Shown here piece by piece: positions 34,101 through 45,046 of a stretch of 64,000 bases of DNA. The notes beneath the pieces are model-generated. The model saw only the letters and a list, made by a program, of their open reading frames with translations, was not told the origin of the DNA and did no database searches. Where the stretch lies: contig OZ024786.1 in assembly GCA_964017065.1 (NCBI GenBank), forward strand, positions 2,106,411 through 2,170,410, given 5' to 3'. A program made the position numbers and the translations under genes. This DNA is from Haliclona indistincta. Lineage: Eukaryota > Porifera > Demospongiae > Haplosclerida > Chalinidae. Positions within the stretch are counted from its first letter, which is position 1. Each line of letters begins with the position of its first letter.

Positions 34101-34923
34101 ATTGACAGTGTGGAGTGTTGATGGGAACATTGAGTATGGCAGTTGGAAACACCTTATTCTGGTAGTCGTCTCTTGTGGTGTCTTGGTAATTGGACTGGCT
34201 TATCCTGTTTTAGTATTGTGTGCTCCTCTGCTAGAGAGATACAGTCACAAGTGTATCCCACAGCACAGGTGCAATCCTGTGGCTAAATTCAAGCCACTGT
34301 TAGATGCTTATGGAGGACCTTACAAGGACAAGTATCGATTCTGGACAGGAGTGACTCTGATGGTGCGACTGATTCTTACTGTGATATTCTCCTTCACTTC
34401 AGGACGATTGGCTTTTGTCAATGCATCGATTATTAGTACAGTGATTGTCGGCATTTTCACAATTTGGTCATTCGTGCATGGTGTGTATAGAAGTGTCTAC
34501 ATCAGCGCACTAGAGTCATTTTATCTATTCAACATTTTTCTACTGAATATTGTTTGCCAGACTACTGCTTTCCTGAGCTTAGTTAATCAAGTTGTAACAA
34601 CGGTTTCAATTTCTTTGTCATTTGGTATTTTTCTAATCTCCACTTTGATTCAAGTCAAGCAAAGCTTTGATTTCAAAAAAATTAAGAGAAAACTTGGATT
34701 TAAAGACCAACCTAAATACATAGAAGTACCTCAGATTGCAGCAGATGAGGATGATGAAGATAAATGTCGTCCAGGATCCCCACCATCAATTGTGTATGGC
34801 TCGCAAAGAGGAGAACATCAGTTTGTACTAGAGATTGCTCATTCTTCTCTTGATGAAGATGAAGAGTCTCTAGTGCTGTTAGAAAGGGAACCACTAATGT
34901 TTGATACCAATACTAACTTTTGA
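31168..34923 (+). CDS. beta-helix / Cys-rich / multi-pass membrane receptor-like protein, copy D (intact)
   Basis: This 1251-residue intronless gene opens with the signal peptide MAALLVLLLLLAVPLTTSAA. Residues 20-145 are the most conserved part of the ectodomain (QICHNLSYY, LTLKGQGEWPVAGPEETVMQ, INCTRGRGGFIFDTG). Residues 95-560 show a repeating I.I.NC.F pattern with many N-x-S/T sites and GG turns, as in right-handed parallel beta-helices. Residues 690-825 are Cys-rich (CHCVPLL, CITGTTNCPFDYCNRS, RTGILCGQCQ, NRCGTC). About eight or nine hydrophobic helices span 825-1185, with PYKDKYRFWTGVTLMVR before a late helix. The tail carries PPSIVYGSQRGEHQF and acidic clusters. The layout suggests a surface receptor or adhesion protein. 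The ligand and family name are unknown to me. Confidence 0.85.
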   Translation: MAALLVLLLLLAVPLTTSAANVYYVTADDAAGHDLSCPPHQICHNLSYYIFQPEYYFNSDTIFIFLEGQHSYDKETLVQVKNVHKLTLKGQGEWPVAGPEETVMQSTVIINCTRGRGGFIFDTGYDITIECLTITNCGKIGSNGAAFNFINVLNIHFQKNSLQYISGFGMSAINCNIIKITNCSYYLSQYPSMSGGLSVVIYKQNQSHYEIDFSFSNITKCLSEGIFLYTNVNLPVHIILTHLVLSKNKAEIELSATNGFLSIFGCLFLTEKNSGGLRIVAQTPSNITISNSHFVESYVDSRSLGYVRTPDKLTVSCDGSRHSSFLLSNSTIVHNETKSDKAVFITHCSDVQLINTKITIANQLFAGILIEDVLKVTITNCLVQESYNLPSVVLIRRVTRNFDFTSEINNCIFSKNTGGHSVITLYDAQKFIIVNSSISDNGMTGITAIETDIEFHGHNVIQNNRYTEGAGITLILPGIISVSDELRMINNTAELNHGGAILVIPPPKRRSLYNIKEQVYCTIAFLTSRHSNYSSIFFSGNTAHRGGDDIYGAILMGCMTKLIDVGKISHIGQNNETSWYFDTPVMKHLHLTKSSRLSSMSSDPIMICFCNSTSNLPDCSDRTPHHIQTYPGLEINTTIATVGYYGGTSPGVVQVSAQHAKLVHSYGQDETINCFRLHILLQNSSSTTALVDIKVKGGLWDLSLTVDILECPTGFVAEDQNSGQYQCHCVPLLADNHVKCNVSLDPYKFLRSDNSWFAYINNTQSCITGTTNCPFDYCNRSNVSFDILVPDRQCLGSRTGILCGQCQSNLSIMLGSNRCGTCSNWYLLLLPVFGLAGIVLVAVLMFLNLSVSVGTINGLLFYANIVKLNEAFYFPNGSIPVVSQFISWLNLDLGIEVCLFDGLDGYWNTWLQFAFPVYLFLLMGGIVVGCRYSVWLCRLCGSHAVPALATLFLMSYTKILLTVTDALSMSQLPCNDSILTVWSVDGNIEYGSWKHLILVVVSCGVLVIGLAYPVLVLCAPLLERYSHKCIPQHRCNPVAKFKPLLDAYGGPYKDKYRFWTGVTLMVRLILTVIFSFTSGRLAFVNASIISTVIVGIFTIWSFVHGVYRSVYISALESFYLFNIFLLNIVCQTTAFLSLVNQVVTTVSISLSFGIFLISTLIQVKQSFDFKKIKRKLGFKDQPKYIEVPQIAADEDDEDKCRPGSPPSIVYGSQRGEHQFVLEIAHSSLDEDEESLVLLEREPLMFDTNTNF

Positions 34924-35803
34924 TTCAGTCACAAAAGAAACGTGTCTTATTTATAGATGACAGTAGTACATTGTTTTTATTAGCTTGTGATGTATAGTAG
35001 AGTTTTTCACTGGACCAGTATTATCTTTAAATTATTGTACATTTATTTAGTTGTTTGCCTAGTGTTACACTTCCTCTTTCCTCTTTTTACTACATTTTTT
35101 GAAATCATATTTATTTTCTTGCAGAAAACAAAGATCAAATTGTGACCTTATAGCTTGCATTTCATGTGTTTGTAATGTCAGTTCAGTGCCATCATCAGTG
35201 TATATCTGCAGCTAGTCAGTCAATGTCAATAGGCATATAATTTTTATATTGCATGGTAACTTATTCAACAAGTGAGCAAGTATTTACTAATGTATCTTTG
35301 TGCGGCTTCTGTTTGTCTTGTGGTTTCTCTAATTCACAAAGACACTTGTCTGAACTAAACTGTATGTGGGATTTATATTGGTCGAAAATTACCATTATAG
35401 CCATTGTAGTGTAGCAATTATTGTACCCAATGATTTATAACAGTGTCGCTGTCACAGTACACAGGCTCGTTACAAATACATTATTAAAATAATCATTGTA
35501 TAGACAAAATGTTACGTCTACTCAAGACCTAAAGGTATTAAAATTAAAGACATAGAGACATAGGTATTAAAAATTATGATTTAAGCAAAGGTATTAAAAT
35601 TATAATTATTGTACTCATAACGATTTGTCCGATTATTTTTTCAGGTTTAATCAATAATTTTTAGAGTTTTCATGACACAATACATAAATTTGATTAAATT
35701 TTGATGTCGATGCATAAATATAGGTAGCAAAGATGACATAACTTGCTGTAACAAAAACCGTATGAATACCAAGGCCAAAATAATCACTGTGAGAGAATTA
35801 TGA
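34924..35803. other. convergent intergenic region, nothing recognised
   Basis: This is the AT-rich 3' region of D (plus) and E (minus). Short GGTATTAAAATTA repeats occur at about 35532-35606. No exon is seen. Confidence 0.5.
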
Positions 35804-38800
35804 CTAAGAGCTCATATTATTATCAAACAGTAGTGTTTCTCTTTCTAGAAGCACTGGAAAAGCCTCTTGATCTTCACCATCATAAGAAGGGTTAGAAAAT
35901 TCCAGAACAAACTGATGCTGTCCTCGTACTGTGTTATACACAATTGATGGTGGAGAACTAGGTAGTCTTTCATCTTTATCAATCTTATCTCCGTCTACCT
36001 GATGAAGCAATTTTGGAGTAGCCCCTATAGTTTGTTCTGTAAGCCCAAACCTTCTCCGGATCTTCTTAAGTTTGAAGTTTTGCTTGATATGCACTAAGAC
36101 AGTAAGGAAAAATAGCCCAAAAGAAAGACAAACAGAAACAATGATTACAACTTGAGAATTAGTTGAGTTAAGAGAAGTTGTAGCCAGACTAACAGTGCTC
36201 AGAAGAAATATGTTAAGAAGGTAAAATATCTCCAAGCCACTAAGGTAAACGCTCTTGTAGACACCATTTGTGAAACACCAAACCGTAAGAATTCCCACAA
36301 TGACCGTATTGATAATGTAAGCATTAACAACATCCAACCTTTCTGAAGTGAAGGAGAATATCACCGTGAGAGTTAGTCGCACCATTAGGGTGACTCCTGT
36401 CCAGAATCGATACTTGTCTTTGTAAGGCCCTCCATAAGCATCCAACAGTGGCTTAAACTTTGCCACAAGATTCATCTTGCGCAGTGGAATACACTTGTGA
36501 CTGTATCTCTCCAGCAGAGGAGCACACAATACTAAAACAGGATAAGCCAGTCCAACAACAAGGACACCACAGGAGACGACTACCAGAATAAGGTGTTTAC
36601 CACTGCCATACTCAACATTACCATCTACACTCCACACTATCAGTTCACTGTCATTGCAGGGCAGCCGAGACATGGAAAGAGCATTAGAGACAGTGAGTAG
36701 GATTTTAGTGTAGGACATGAAAAACAGTGTAGCTAGTGCTGGGACAACATGAGAGCCACACAACCTGCAAAGCCACACAGAGTAGCGACAACCCACAATA
36801 ATACCACCCATGAGCAGGAACAGGTAAGCTGGAAAGGCAAATTGTAACCAAGTGTTCCAGTAGCCATCCAGTCCATTAAACAAGCACACTTCAATACCCA
36901 GGTCAAGATTCAGCCACGAGATGAACTGGCTTACTACTGGAATACTACCATTTGGGAAAAAGAAAGCTTCGTTGAGCTTCAGCATATTAGCATAGAACAG
37001 TAGTCCATTGATAGTTCCGACAGAGACACTCAAGTTGAGGAACATCAACACAGCCACTAACACTATGCCAGCGAGAGCAAAAACTGGTAACAACAAAAGA
37101 TACAAGTTAGAGCAAGTACCACAGCGGTTGGATCCCAGCATGATACTAAGGTTAGACTGGCATTTTCCACACAGTATACCTGTTCTATTGCCTAAACATT
37201 GATGATCTGGTGCTATGATGTCAAAAGAAACATTGGATCGATTGCAGTAGTCAAAAGGACAGTTGGTAGTACCTGTTATACATGTTTGAGTGTTGTTGAT
37301 GTAGGCAAACCAACTGTTGCCTGATCTCAGAAACTTGTAAGGATCAAGAGACACATCACATTGGAATTGACTATCAACCAAAAGTGGAATACAGTGGCAC
37401 TGGTGCTGTCCTGAGATCTTGTCTACAGCTTTCACGAAGCCTATTGGACACTCTAGTATATCCACAGCAATTGATAGACCCCAGTATGGCAGGCCACCTT
37501 CCACCTTGATATCAACCAGTGCTGTTGTTGAGGATGGGTTCTGCAGCAGAATGTGGAGCTGGAAACAATTGATTGTCTCATTTTGGCCATAGAAATGAAC
37601 CAGGTTTGCATTATGAGCACTGACTTGCACTAAACCAGAACTTGTACCACCATAGTATCCTACTGTTGCTATTGTTGTGTTGATCTCTAGTCCTGGATAT
37701 GTCTGTACGTGACGTGGTGTCCTATCAGAGCAGTCAGGTAAGTAACTTCTAGTGTTACAGAAACAGACCATGATGGGGTCAGAGGACATGGAGGAGAGTC
37801 TGTTAGTTTCTTTGAAATTTAAATGTTTAATTAATGGACTTTCAAAGTACCATGACGTGTCATTAAGATGTCCAGTATGCTGTACTACATCTTTTCCATT
37901 TCTACAACCCATCAATGTGGCACCATACATGTCACTACCTCCTTTCTGTGCTTTGTTTCCGGAGAAGAATATTGTACTGAAAGTGGTATTCAATACATTC
38001 ATTATCACTATAGTTGCTATTTTGAATGATCTCAAAATTTAATGTGCAATTATCGATGATCTCGCCACGGTCATGTAAATTTTTAGTTTTCTGTGGCGGT
38101 AACACCAGAATTGCTCCTCCGTGATCGTCAGCTGTGTTATTAAGCAAGTACAATTCATCCTGTACTGTGATAGTGCCAGGTAATGATAGTGTGATACCAG
38201 CACCCTCTTTATATCTGTTGTTCTGTATCACATTGTGACCAGAAATTCTAATATTGCTTTCAATAATAGTGATACCAGTCATATTGTTGTCAGATATACT
38301 GCAGTTGACAATGTCAAAACTAGAAGCACGATATAGCGTAATGATTGAGCGACCACCTGAATTGTTAAAGAAAGTAGAGTTGTTAATTCTTGAAATATCT
38401 GGACAGCATTGTGCATCGTCTCCATCAGCTGTAAGATAAGAAGTTACGTGCACTTCCTTTATCAAAATAACTGATGGTAAATTGTAGCATCCTTCAAAAA
38501 AGCTGCTTGCAATATTCAAACTGCTGACACTGTCAATCAAAATGCCTGCAAACTGTTGATTTGCCATTGCAATTCTCGTATTGATCAAGGCTACATATGA
38601 ACAATCAGTAATATGCACAACTTCGCTAGATCTGGTTTTAGTGTGTGTTATAGTTGAGTCAAGCACTGAGATCATTGAGATGGGTATTTCACATTTCACA
38701 GACAATTCACTTGCTTCACCATCACTGAATTTATCAATGCTATTTTCAACAAAGTGTGTTTTCGTAAGGTAATATTCGATGGTCCAATTATATGAAATGA

Positions 38801-39649
38801 TGCTCCACTAGCCATAGGTCCACCAGCACTGTTCCCATTCAAGAAAAGACAGTTTATAACTTGTAGATATATACAACCAGAAGTAACTTTTAGACCTCCT
38901 CCAGTATTTTGTGACAAAACCAAATCACTGAAGACAATGTTTACTGGGTAAGCAGAGAACAAGGTTATACCTGAGCTGCAACACTTGGTCATGTTGGAGT
39001 AGGTGAGTTCAAATGCATGGTTGCTGAATTGAAATAGTATGTTAAAATACAAATAGACTCCACCACCTAAACGGTAACAGACTAATGAATTGTAGTAAGA
39101 GCAGTTAGTCATTATTCCGTTTTCACAATCGTGAGCTGCTATTCCACATCCTGTGTTATTTTGAAGTGAGTTCTTTTTCAATACGTAATCATGAACTTTA
39201 GAAAGAAATATCACTGCATTAAAATTACCAATTTCACCACAATTAGTGATTGTAAGACCTTCAATTGTAATATCATAACCAGTATCAAAGATGAATCCTC
39301 CTCTCCCTCTGGTGCAGTTGATAATGACAGTAGACTGCATCACAGTCTCCTCAGGCCCTGCTACCGGCCACTCACCTTGTCCCTTCAGAGACAGGTTGTG
39401 TACATTGTTGACATGTACAAGATCTTTTCTGTCAAAGCTGTGTTGGCCTTCCAAGAAGATGATGATGGTGTCAGAGATGAAATAATGGTCAGACTGAGAG
39501 ATATAATGGGAAAGGTTGTGGCATATCTGGTGAGTAGTACATGACTGCTCATGACCAGCTCCATCATCTGGTGTGACATAGTAAATATTGGCAGAGATGG
39601 CAGTGAGAGGTACAGCCAAAAGCAACAGTAACACTAGTTCCACAGCCAT
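35804..39649 (-). pseudogene. beta-helix receptor family, copy E (full length, two frameshifts)
   Basis: The coding region starts at ATG 39649 (MAVELVLLLLLAVPLTAIS) and all family regions are present in order. Reading changes frame twice: near 38770, after PSNIT in the beta-helix, and near 37985, just before FFSGNKAQKGG. Downstream of the second shift an open frame of more than 700 residues covers the Cys-rich and membrane parts and the PPSIVYN-type tail, without stops. Each change is consistent with a single small indel. Either this is a young pseudogene or the shifts are assembly errors. Between the shifts there is no other damage, which favours recent inactivation. Confidence 0.82.
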
Positions 39650-39867
39650 CAGGTATGATAGAGTGACACAATTTATATTATGTCTATTTGTATGCTGAGC
39701 AATGCCCATATTTATATTAATATTACTCTGTGTATGACCAAATATCTGCTGAGTGTAGTACTATTAACTCATTGACAAGGTGTCTAGCTAGACAATGTTT
39801 GGGCCATCTAGGTCACATGAAAATCAAAACAGACTGCAGAGTATCCGTTGGAGTATCCGTTTCATGT

Positions 39868-40632
39868 ATGCCAGTCTCACCTTAGTATCATGCTGGGATT
39901 TAACCGCTGAGGTACTTGCTCTATCAATGGACTACTGTTCTATGCTAATATTATGGTGAAGCTCAATGAAGCTTTATACTTTCCAAATGGTAGTATTCCA
40001 GTAGTGAGCCAGTTCATCTCATGGCTGAATCTTGACCTGGGTATCGAAGTGTGCTTGTTTGATGGCTACTTGAACACTTGGCTACAGCTTGCCTTTCCAG
40101 CTTACCTGTTCCTGCTAATGGGTGGTATTATTGTGGATTGTTGCTACTCTGTGTGGCTTTGCAGGTTGTGTGGCTCTCAGCTGTCCCAGCACTAGTGAGC
40201 TACACTGTTTCTGTTGTCTTACACTAAAATCCTACTCACAGTCACTAATGCTCTTTCTATGTCTCAGCTGCCATGCAACAATAGTATACTGACAGTGTGG
40301 AGTGTTGATGGGAAAATTGAGTATGGCAGTGGTAAACACCTTATTCTGGTAGTTGTTTCCTGTGGTGTCTAGGTCATTGGAATGGCTTATCCTGTTTTAG
40401 TATTGTGTGCTCCTCTATCTGCTAGAGAGATACAGTCACAAGTGTATCCCACAACAAAGGTGGAATCCCGTTGTTAAATTCAAGCCCCTGTTTGATGCTT
40501 ATGGAGGACCTTACACATGAAAGACAAGTATCGATTCTGGACAGGAGTCACTCTAATAGTGCGACTGATTCTCACTGTGATATTCTCCTTCACTTTAGAA
40601 AGTTTGGCTTTTATCAATGCATCAATCATTAT
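39868..40632 (+). pseudogene. beta-helix receptor family, fragment E2 (membrane region only)
   Basis: It begins within the Cys-rich part (CQSHLSIML-like), skips about 100 bp that encode the first helix, then reads VKLNEALYFPNGSIPVVSQF and on to the late-helix motif YGGPYT. It has several frameshifts and stops. It ends at 40632, where a dispersed repeat begins. It is on the opposite strand to its neighbours E and F. Confidence 0.88.
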
Positions 40633-41005
40633 GGAGGCACGGTAGTGCTAGGGATTAAAGGAAAAACAAGATGGCGGCTACGTACAATGCATTAGCGTTC
40701 AAACCCTGATATTCAGTTCGCCTGGTGATGAATTTTATACACTTAGCCTGGGGGATTTGCTCTCCCCCATCTTACAGTAGTAAGGAGATTGCTCGGAATT
40801 GTCTGTACTAAATTGACAATCCTGAAAACGGTAAAAAACGAGGTTCATCATCTTCGTTTTCTTCTATCTTTCTTCAGCGCGCCTAGCGCTAGCCTCGTCC
40901 CCAGCCTGGATACGAGGCTAGCCTAGCGCCTTTACGCGAGCAGTGCCGAGGCCAAGACACCCACGAACAGTCGTGAAATTCTCCTGGCAGGTGCCTTTTG
41001 GGATC
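40633..41005. mobile_element. dispersed repeat R, copy 1 (inverted copy at 59592-59948)
   Basis: The two copies share CACCCACGAACAGTCGTGAAA, the GCTCGCGTAAAGGCGCTAG block, a GAGATTGCT / CTTACAGTAG block and a GGAGGCA(C/T)GGTAGTGC end, in inverted orientation. The copy abuts the truncation point of fragment E2. The family is uncertain. The end is itself a hairpin in copy 2, which would fit a Helitron-like 3' end, but this is weak. Confidence 0.65.
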
Positions 41006-41141
41006 AAGTGAAAAGAACGCCACCTCGTTAAGGAATCCCACTATGCACCGCGAAGCCGGGGGGCGTGTCCCGTTTTCACGCCATCAAAGTTTAACATACA
41101 ACTAAACCCAAAACCCTAAAAACCTTCTCCTAACAGCGCAA

Positions 41142-41335
41142 AGTCGGGAGGGTCGTCCTAACCCGGGCCTTCGGCCCTTGGTAAGCCTAAGGATCGTCGG
41201 GAGGGTCGTCCTAACCCGGGCCTTCGGCCTTTGCTAAACCTAAGCCTAAGGATCGTCGGGAGGGTCGTCCTAAACCGGGCCTTCGGCCCTTGGTAAGCCT
41301 AAGGGTCGTCCTAAACTGGCTTTACTAAAGATCGG
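41142..41335. repeat. GC-rich tandem repeat, 53-59-bp units
   Basis: Three units and a partial fourth carry GTCGGGAGGGTCGTCCTAA and the hairpin GGGCCTTCGGCCC, followed by GGTAAGCCTAAGG. The composition differs sharply from the AT-rich surroundings. Confidence 0.85.
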
Positions 41336-41382
41336 GCTAAAAACTTAAATTTTACTGTGGAAAAAAATAATAAAAAAATGCA

Positions 41383-41460
41383 TTCAGCGAGAATCGAACC
41401 CTAACCGATTGCACTGCAAGCCACCATACTAAACCGCTGAACCAACTGACCGGTTAGTGC
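41383..41460 (-). other. tRNA-like sequence, degenerate
   Basis: On the minus strand a D-arm-like TCAGTTGGTTCAGCGGTTTAG and a T-arm/B-box GGTTCGATTCTCGCTG are about 45 bp apart, as in tRNA genes. The acceptor stem and anticodon stem do not pair well. It is more likely a tRNA-derived repeat or decayed tRNA than a working gene. Confidence 0.35.
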
Positions 41461-41478
41461 TACAAACAAGCCTTTATA

Positions 41479-41900
41479 GTGATTCTGTACGCGCGCGCAC
41501 ACGTAGGGTTAATTATTATTGCCTCAAGTTGGAACAGCATATGGGATGAGGCACTTGAGCTGGGTGTTCGTGGAACTAAGCTAATGCAGGGGTTTTTAGT
41601 GCTCTTTCAAGACCGACCTTTGGTGAGAGACTATGTCCTCATTGTGGCGATAAAATTCCATCGAACTATTACGAACATCTGTTTTCAAGTCATCTACCTG
41701 AGTCAAAATACAGCACTGAGACCACAATACAATGGCTGGAGAACAAGAACTTTCATGATCTTATTAACCTTGCTGAGAAAATCTCATGTCTAAAGTTCAC
41801 AGACTGACTCTATATCTTTTTATTTCATCTACTTAGTTCTTGTTTTTGTCATTATTATCCCGTAGAGGGCAACAGTAATAAACTTTGAACTTTGAACTAT
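41479..41900 (+). mobile_element. 3' fragment of a LINE-like retrotransposon
   Basis: Translation gives SSWNSIWDEALELGVRGTK, then after one frame change CPHCGDKIPSNYYEHLFSSH and ENKNFHDLINLAEK ending in a stop. A W..IWD.A..LG..GT. segment followed by a C..C....H...H cluster is common in LINE-encoded C-termini. The 3' end is an AATAAACTTTGAACTTTGAA short repeat, which resembles LINE tails. It is badly truncated. Confidence 0.5.
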
Positions 41901-41951
41901 TATTGACACGCCCCCCGGCTTCGCGGTACGGTGCATAGTGGGATTCCCTCG

Positions 41952-42131
41952 TTACAGCGCTTTGAATAGATCTTGCAACGCCACAGTCAAAGCGGAAGTA
42001 ATACGTTGACCAATCAAACACGGCTGGTCACGTGTCGGCCTGCATCAGAGCGTGGTTGATTGGTCAACGTAAGAAAACGTGTTACTTCCGCTTTGACTGT
42101 GGCGTTGCAAGATCTATTCAAAGCGCTGTAA
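41952..42131. mobile_element. 180-bp hairpin MITE
   Basis: The left arm TTACAGCGCTTTGAATAGAT and onward to GGAAGTAA (about 49 bp) is repeated inverted at 42083-42131. A second, inner inverted pair (GTTGACCAATCA / TGATTGGTCAAC) continues towards the centre. Confidence 0.85.
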
Positions 42132-42459
42132 TTGTATGCGCACTTAAGTTAAGTGGGCGTGGTCCGTACAATCACGTGCCGGTAATGGGCGTGGCCAAAA
42201 CGCTAGTAACGCGCTTTATAATTAATTTTGGCTACGCTTGCAGTGCACTGCTGACAAACATCAGTACTGCTGCAGTGAACAGCAGCTTAATCACTCTTTA
42301 ACTACCACAGAATTATTAATAAAACAAATTAAACTCATTGTAAACACTGGACGTTGACTTATTTCATGCAATACTGAACACGGTGCAGTTAGAAAAAAAT
42401 GCGAAAATAATTTTCGGTAAATCAATCTGGCGCCAAAACGAGCCAGCAGCAATCAGATC

Positions 42460-42781
42460 ATGTCACTGTTAGAGCTAGGGCCTATTGTGTTTGGAGGAGT
42501 TGATGGCATTATTGCGTACTTGCGAAGACATGGACTTTTAGCAAGAAGGAAAGGCTGCTCTCGGTGGGAATTGTATGAAAATAATTTAATAAACTTAAAC
42601 ACACAATAGGTGCTACATTCCTATGCGAGAACAGCCAAGGCGTGATGTCACTGATCAGTACAGCTGGTGGTGTCCACAGTGCAAAACTAGGAAGAGTATT
42701 CGTGATGGAAGTTTCTTTCACAAATCACGAATCACACTGCAGCAGTGGATGCTTTTAATATATCTCTGGTCCCGAGAGTAA
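42460..42781 (+). pseudogene. Merlin/IS1016-like transposase, N-terminal fragment
   Basis: The frame starts at ATG 42460 (MSLLELGPIVFGGVDG). A 37-bp GTATG...AATAG segment (42573-42609) must be removed to keep the frame, giving RWELCYIPMREQP. Then WWCPQCKTRKSIRDGSFFHK is followed by SRITLQQWMLLIYLW. A zinc-binding C..C pair, S.RdGSFF and an L..W....Y.W helix are the start of Merlin-type DDE transposases. The catalytic domain is absent: sequence changes at about 42780 into the truncated beta-helix pseudogene F. The fragment therefore marks a transposon-associated breakpoint. Confidence 0.65.
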
Positions 42782-45046
42782 CCAAAAGTGGAATACAGTG
42801 ACACTGGTGCTGTCCTGAGATCTTGTCTACAGCTTCCATGAAGCCAATTGGACACTCTAATATATCGACAGTGAGATTTAGATCCCAGTTGTGTAAGCCA
42901 CTCTCTACTTTAATATCAACTAATGCTGTTAAATAAGTTTCTCTCTTAAGAAGAATGTGGAGCTGGAAACAGTTGGTTGTCTCACTTTGACCATAAAAGC
43001 GAACCACTTTAGCATGTTGTGCACTGACCTGTACAACACCAGGGCTTGTGCCACCATAGTATCCTACTGTTGCTATTGTTGTGTTGATCTCTAGTCCTGG
43101 ATATGTTTGTATGTGACGTGGGGTCCTATCAGAGCAGTCTGGTAAGTTGCTGCTAGTGTTACAGAAGCAGACCATGATGGGATCAGAGGACATGGAGGAG
43201 AGCCTGTCAGTGTCTGCAAAATAAAACTGTTTCATTAGAGGGGTTTCAAAGTACCATGAGGTCTCATAGTATACGTAGTCCAATGCGTGGGATGAAGCGC
43301 TTTTCAGTATAAAATTTGTAGTCAACTTTACAGTGCATCAGCCTGGCGCCATAAATATCATCACTCCCTCTATTTGCTCTGTTACCTGAAAAGACTACAA
43401 GTATTATTTTGACCAGCAGAGGCCAGAGAGCAGTAGTCATAGACACTATTTTTATAGAGTGAGCTAATGGGGAACAGTCTGCCCTTTACCAGAATTGCTC
43501 CGCCATGATTTTGAGCAGTGTTATTTAACATGTACAATTTGCCAGTCTCTACAAAATTTGTATTAGGAGACCAAAGTGTAATACCAGCTCCCTCTGTGTA
43601 TCTGTTGTTTTGTATCAAATTTTGACCACTAAACTTTATATCACTCATTATAGCAGTGATTGCGGTCATATTGTTGTCCGATATAACGGAGTCCACAGCT
43701 TTAAGGTAAGCGTTAGCGTTACCATCAGTATTGTTTGAAAAGCGACTGTTACTAATAACAGATCCGGAAGGATTATCTGCTGCATTTAGTAGAAGCACAG
43801 AAGGCAAATTATAACATCCTTCAAATCGGCAATAGCTGACATAAAAAATCAAAACATATTTTACAACAAAGCCGGCAAATTTTTGGTTAGCCAATCTCAC
43901 GGTAGTATTGCTTATGTTGACTGTAATGCATTGGAAAATATGAACCGCTCGATTTGATTGAGTTTCTGCTATATGCTCTATGGAAGAATTTATCAAAGAT
44001 ACTGAAGTATATTATAGCCGGTCATTGCTGCAGCTTACAAGAAGCTCACTCGTTTTAGGCTTTTTGTCAGCGAATTTGGCCTCCACGGTGATATAGCTAT
44101 TCTCGATAAAATTTGTGTTTTTGATGGTAACAGATGTATCCCTTGTTTTCATTTTTATCAAAGCTCCACCCACATTGCCAGTAGCAACATTATGGAAGAA
44201 TTTGCTGTTGAGGATTTGGATGGAAGTGTTGTAGTTAATTTCTGCTGACAAGCCTCCACCGTTTGAGGCATTGTTATGTGACAACACCAAGTGAAAAAAG
44301 ACTACGTTTGTTGAAATTTCTTTACCTTTGTAAATGTTAGTGCTCAGTTGAATGCCTCCGCCTTTTCCATAGCTGTTAAGATTGGTCATGTTGGAATAAG
44401 TAAACCAGAGGGTGTAACTGCTGAACACTTTTTTATGCAAGCTATGATAGTCAGATGATAATCCCCTTCCATATGAATGGCTAGCAGTCCCGTAAAAAGA
44501 GCAGTTAGTGATTATCACATAATCACAGTCTATAGTTGCCAGTCCATTTCCAGCTATAAACTGTAGTGAATTTTTGAGAAAAAATATTATCCCTTGAACG
44601 TAAGCAAAACGAAAGACTCCGAGACTATCTTGCCCACAGTTAGTGATAGTAAGACCTTCGATGGTATTATCATAACCAGTATCAAAGATGAATCCTCCTC
44701 TTCCTCTGGTGCAGTTGATAATGACATTAGACTGCATCACAGTCTCCTCAGGTCCTACTATTGGCCACTCACCTTGTCCTTTCAGAGTCAGGTTGTGTAC
44801 ATTGTTCACTTGAACAAGATCCTCTCTGTCAAAGCTGTGCTGACCTTCCAAGAAGATAATTATTGTGTCTGAAGTAAAGAAGTACTCAGGTTGGAAACTA
44901 TAGTAGGAGATGTTGTGGCATATCAGGTGTGGAGGACATGACTGCTCCTGACCAGCTGCATCATCAGGTACTACATAGTAGACATTGGCAGTGAATGCAG
45001 AGAGAGGAACAGCCAACAACAGCAGCAACACCAATTGTGCAGCCAT
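42780..45046 (-). pseudogene. beta-helix receptor family, copy F (ectodomain only, disrupted)
   Basis: It starts at ATG 45046 with signal peptide MAAQLVLLLLLAVPLSAFTA and the conserved TRGRGGFIFDTG block. An in-frame TAA occurs near 44010, and frame changes occur near 43400 and 43300. The sequence ends at about 42780 in the Cys-rich part (HQCHCIPLL), so all membrane helices are missing. The breakpoint abuts a Merlin-like transposase fragment. The beta-helix half differs strongly from its neighbours. Confidence 0.9.

Larger units (their letters stand above)
41031..41947. mobile_element. composite element with about 38-bp terminal inverted repeats
   Basis: The left end GGAATCCCACTATGCACCG, then GCGAAGCCGGGGGGCGTGTC, is repeated inverted at 41907-41947 with a 4-base difference. 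CCTCGTTA occurs on both sides (about 41022-41029 and 41947-41954), suggesting an 8-bp target duplication. Inside lie a GC-rich tandem array, a tRNA-like sequence and a LINE-like fragment, so it is probably a MITE that captured or received other repeats. Confidence 0.65.

Noticed and set aside
41383..41460. Functional tRNA gene on the minus strand
   Set aside because: The A and B box regions are present but the acceptor and anticodon stems do not pair. It was kept only as a tRNA-like relic.
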